DNA of 64,000 nucleotides, from contig NZ_KL503804.1 in NCBI RefSeq assembly GCF_000709795.1, positions 159,721 through 223,720 on the forward strand. The letters are read 5' to 3'. A program made the translations under genes and the position numbers. Position 1 is the first letter of the stretch; every line of letters begins with the position of its first letter. Origin of the DNA: Bartonella bacilliformis Ver097. GTDB taxonomy: Bacteria; Pseudomonadota; Alphaproteobacteria; Rhizobiales; Rhizobiaceae. The notes beneath the pieces were generated by a model. It had not been told where the DNA came from and made no database searches. It worked only from the letters and a program-made list of their open reading frames with translations. Shown here piece after piece: positions 62,501-64,000 of this stretch.

Positions 62501-63058
62501 AATCTTCTTCAAATCTATTAAGCACTCAATGGCCCACTCTTTTTTATCTTCTGCTAAAGCCAAATTAATGGGACCACCTGAACCACCAGTCAAAGCAATA
62601 ATGCCTTCACTTTGTGATAATAGCCAATTAGCTTTAATATGAGGAAAATTACTGTTTTGCTTATCAAGATAAGCACGACTCACAAGACGAACCAAATGAG
62701 CGTAACCTATTTTGCTGGCAGCAAATAGCACGATAGAGGGAAAATCCGCAGGATGGTGATACTTAGCTAAACGTGAATGATCATTTTTATCACCAAAATC
62801 AATAGCAATCTGACATCCGATAATAGGTTGGATACCCTCAGCAAGACAATATTGTGAAAACTCCAATGCACCAAACAAATTATTCGTATCTGTAATAGCT
62901 ATCGCTGGTGCATTATCAGAAACCGCGTGTTGAATAATCTGTGGAATTTTTATAGCTCCTTCAAGAAGTGAATAAGCTGAATGTACCCTCAGATGAATAA
63001 AACGAGGAAGGGTATCTTTTTTATTTAGTGTGATTCCCTTCTCTTTTAGCACTCTCAC
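59567..63058 (-). CDS. dnaE: DNA polymerase III alpha subunit
   Basis: Catalytic subunit of the replicative polymerase; 1163 aa, type DnaE1. N-terminal PHP domain (FIHLRVHSAYSLLEGAI, residues 20-36, to about 220), polymerase palm with catalytic Asp residues in PDFDIDF (426-432) and GPGRGSGAGSLVAY (about 385-398), finger domain with ADYGFNKSHAAAYA, HhH region (SAIKGVGDSVVDHIV), and an OB domain near the C-terminus (about 985-1065). The start is GTG 63058; a GTG two codons later is possible. It is followed by no co-directional gene within the window. Confidence 0.97.
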   Translation of the reverse strand: MRVLKEKGITLNKKDTLPRFIHLRVHSAYSLLEGAIKIPQIIQHAVSDNAPAIAITDTNNLFGALEFSQYCLAEGIQPIIGCQIAIDFGDKNDHSRLAKYHHPADFPSIVLFAASKIGYAHLVRLVSRAYLDKQNSNFPHIKANWLLSQSEGIIALTGGSGGPINLALAEDKKEWAIECLIDLKKIFGDRLYIELQRHGSYDRKVEAELIDLAYVHQIPLVATNEAFFLNRKGYEAHDALMAVAEGQVVSNPNRKRVTPDHYLKSQDEMVALFSDLPEALDNSVEIALRCHAFTPMRSPILPRFTERSVDSNAALEEDEELLNQAKDGLKIRLETIGLAEGYTFADYEQRLDYEIAIITRMQFSGYFLIVSDFIKWAKFHGIPVGPGRGSGAGSLVAYALTITDVDPLRFSLLFERFLNPDRISMPDFDIDFCQDRREEVIHYVQQKYGCDQVAQIITFGKLQARAVLRDVGRVLEVPYRQVDYLTKLVPATPGNNVELAQAIKDEPKFAEEAKKEPVIGRMLDIALQLEGLYRHASTHAAGIVIGDRPLSELVPMYRDPRSDMPVTQFNMKYVEQAGLVKFDFLGLKTLTVLKMAVDFVARKGIKVDLSCISLNDEETYIMLARGNTVGVFQVESPGMRKALIGMKPDCIEDIIALVALYRPGPMENIPTYNARKHGQEKITSIHPKIDHLVKETQGVIVYQEQVMQIAQELSGYSLGEADLLRRAMGKKIHKEMQKQRTRFVSGAVDRGIDKNQADMIFDLLAKFADYGFNKSHAAAYAIVSYQTAYMKAHYPVEFLAASMTYDMINTDKLNDFRREALRLGIKVIAPCVQTSHRIFEIGENCIYYSLSAIKGVGDSVVDHIVACRGNKPFKDLEDFCGRIDPRIINKRAMESLIYAGAFDCFGIAREVLLASIETLNARAIRIFDNNSSGQTDIFGMMDGPKEPFILSQATPWSLAEKLNHEFQVIGFYFSAHPLDEYQTILAKKRVQTWNNFSTAVKGGATAARLAGTVVTKQIRKTKSGKKIGIIQFSDTSGQYETVMFSEGLIAYERMLEPGKSFIITVSAENRFDGISLRLETAQDLEEEAVQHHKMMRLFINKVDMLSQIEQNLNSGGNGEIGIILIQENGSREVEVVLPKRYKVNLNVARAMKTLHGVLDVELN

Positions 63059-63949
63059 AATTTCCCATCACCAAATAAATGCCAAACCATAACTCTCATC
63101 TGTTCCATAACTGGAAAGAGCTTAATTATTCATACCAACCTATGGTTTTAAAATTACCGCATATTTGAAAAATATTCCAGTTCTATTCATATTAAGGTAC
63201 CATCCAAGAATAAACCTTACAAACAATCATAGAAATATCACATTGATATTCTGGATAGTTTTTTAGTGCTCTTACATTTTCTGAAAACATCATGCTGTTT
63301 TTTATACTTAATAGTTTGATATAATTTATCTTTTTAAGATTACAGGCACTTAGTTTTTATTTTATTATCTCTAATCTTTAAATTAAAAGTCAATTTTATT
63401 CGACTTGCATATCTTTAAATTTTGCTAACTTCGCTTAAAAGAAAAATCTTTATAAGATTAAAGACAACAACCTACCTTGCTATAAAAACTGCATTTTCTC
63501 TTTAATTTCCTCTAAATCTTTGATAGTGTCACGTTTTAGTTGATTTTGAATAAATATTTTCAACTTTAGGTATCTTCACTAATCAAATCTCATAATTTAT
63601 ATTTCTTATCAGCTTTAATTAAAGTAAGCATATGTCTTGGTTGTATAAAATCGGCTACGGTCTTGATGCATCTGATTCACTTGATAGTCCTTATGTAATT
63701 ATAGTTTAATGAAAATGAGATTGCTAACGTAGTGATATTAGTCATTATAGAATCAGCATTTTGTGCCTTGTTCTAAATTAATAATATTCAAAATAATGTT
63801 TATTATGTAAAGAAATCAATATAAATCACCAATTAAAATTGTCTAATAAAAACATTAAAAACCCTGTCCTCAGGGGAAGATGTAAAACATAGTTTCTGGT
63901 AGACCTACCAACATCATAGTGGGAGGGATGTTTTAAAGGAAACAAAAAA
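63059..63949. other. Long spacer upstream of dnaE
   Basis: About 890 bp without a confident gene. A 25-codon frame at 63632-63709 (MSWLYKIGYGLDAS) and a second short stretch in another frame just after it (NENEIANVVILVIIE) may be remnants of one decayed gene of unknown family. Other Rhizobiales often have lolD/lolC upstream of dnaE (recalled), but nothing like them is visible here. Confidence 0.5.
63862..63930 (+). promoter_or_regulatory. Cluster of three small hairpins in a likely 5' leader
   Basis: Three consecutive inverted repeats precede the final gene: CCCTG/CAGGG with a TCCT loop (63862-63875), TGGTAG/CTACCA (63897-63910), and ACATC/GATGT (about 63911-63931). A GGGAGG segment in the last could pair with the loop of the first. 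The set does not match a riboswitch class I know. Confidence 0.4.
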
Positions 63950-64000
63950 ATGAAAATGAAACTGTTTTTATTTTTCTTTAGCCTATTACTGAATATTCAT
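63950..64000 (+). CDS. Start of an exported protein, cut by the window end
   Basis: ATG at 63950 with AAAGGA 9 nt upstream. The visible 17 residues, [17 protein letters not shown], look like the start of a signal peptide or membrane segment (basic n-region, strongly hydrophobic core). The family cannot be told from this fragment. Confidence 0.6.
   Translation, partial: MKMKLFLFFFSLLLNIH

Noticed and set aside
1..64000. CRISPR arrays, insertion sequences, prophage genes, integrase or att sites, toxin-antitoxin or defence genes
   Set aside because: No regularly spaced repeats, transposase or phage-like products were seen in the window; genes are chromosomal housekeeping types.

Overview
The window is about 64 kb of low-GC (roughly 38% in genes, lower between them) bacterial chromosome. 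Its gene content and order are those of a Rhizobiales alphaproteobacterium: tmk-holB-metG-tatD, gatC-gatA, pyrB with a PyrC-like gene, plsY-dprA-topA-rnr, purC-purS-purQ-purL-bolA-grxD, Pcs-type phosphatidylcholine synthase, CckA, DUF3126 and a FliO-like protein. Low GC, many AT-rich spacers and several decaying genes point to Bartonella. The species cannot be told from this sequence alone.

Layout. 0-1.2 kb: end of a SUF iron-sulfur cluster operon (sufS, SufT-like), then tRNA-Ser. 1.5-9.7 kb: a UbiH-family hydroxylase, phosphatidylcholine synthase, and the minus-strand operon tmk-holB-metG-tatD-MBL hydrolase, with an RlpA-like lipoprotein upstream. 10-18.4 kb: tRNA-Lys, ttcA, rpsD, murI, trmJ, map, radC, small conserved proteins, an alpha/beta hydrolase, a DUF192 protein and a frameshifted double cold-shock-domain gene. 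18.8-30 kb: gatA/gatC, ruvX, an AidB-like acyl-CoA dehydrogenase, pyrB plus a PyrC-like protein without its metal-binding His pair, plsY, dprA and topA. 30-36 kb is a decay zone: RNase R has lost its N-terminal winged helix (remnants remain upstream), a YcaD-like MFS gene is broken, rpmG is intact, a secreted nuclease and a uracil-DNA-glycosylase-like protein follow, and an Lrp/AsnC regulator is broken by two frameshifts and a stop. 36-45.5 kb: cobT without other cobalamin genes, dusA, cckA, a FliO-like gene, a flavin reductase, rpe, purB and an RBBP9-like hydrolase. 45.7-50.6 kb: purC-purS-purQ-purL, bolA, monothiol glutaredoxin. 50.6-64 kb: Bcr/CflA-type MFS exporter, parC, aspS, rnd, a zinc-finger protein, a FAD monooxygenase, dnaE, a long spacer, and the start of a secreted protein.

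How the genes work together. Most are housekeeping: translation (metG, aspS, gatCA, rpsD, rpmG, map, tRNA-modifying ttcA, trmJ and dusA), replication and repair (dnaE, holB, topA, parC, radC, ruvX, dprA), nucleotide synthesis (tmk, pyrB, purB/C/S/Q/L), Fe-S biogenesis (sufS, SufT-like, bolA, grxD), envelope and lipids (pcs, plsY, murI, rlpA) and cell-cycle signalling (cckA).

I found no CRISPR array, prophage, insertion sequence, toxin-antitoxin or defence island, and no convincing undescribed multi-gene system. The most informative signals are gene erosion (rnr 5' end, double-CSD gene, MFS, lrp), the apparently non-catalytic PyrC partner of PyrB, the isolated cobT, and a few nested inverted repeats in spacers that could be structured RNAs.
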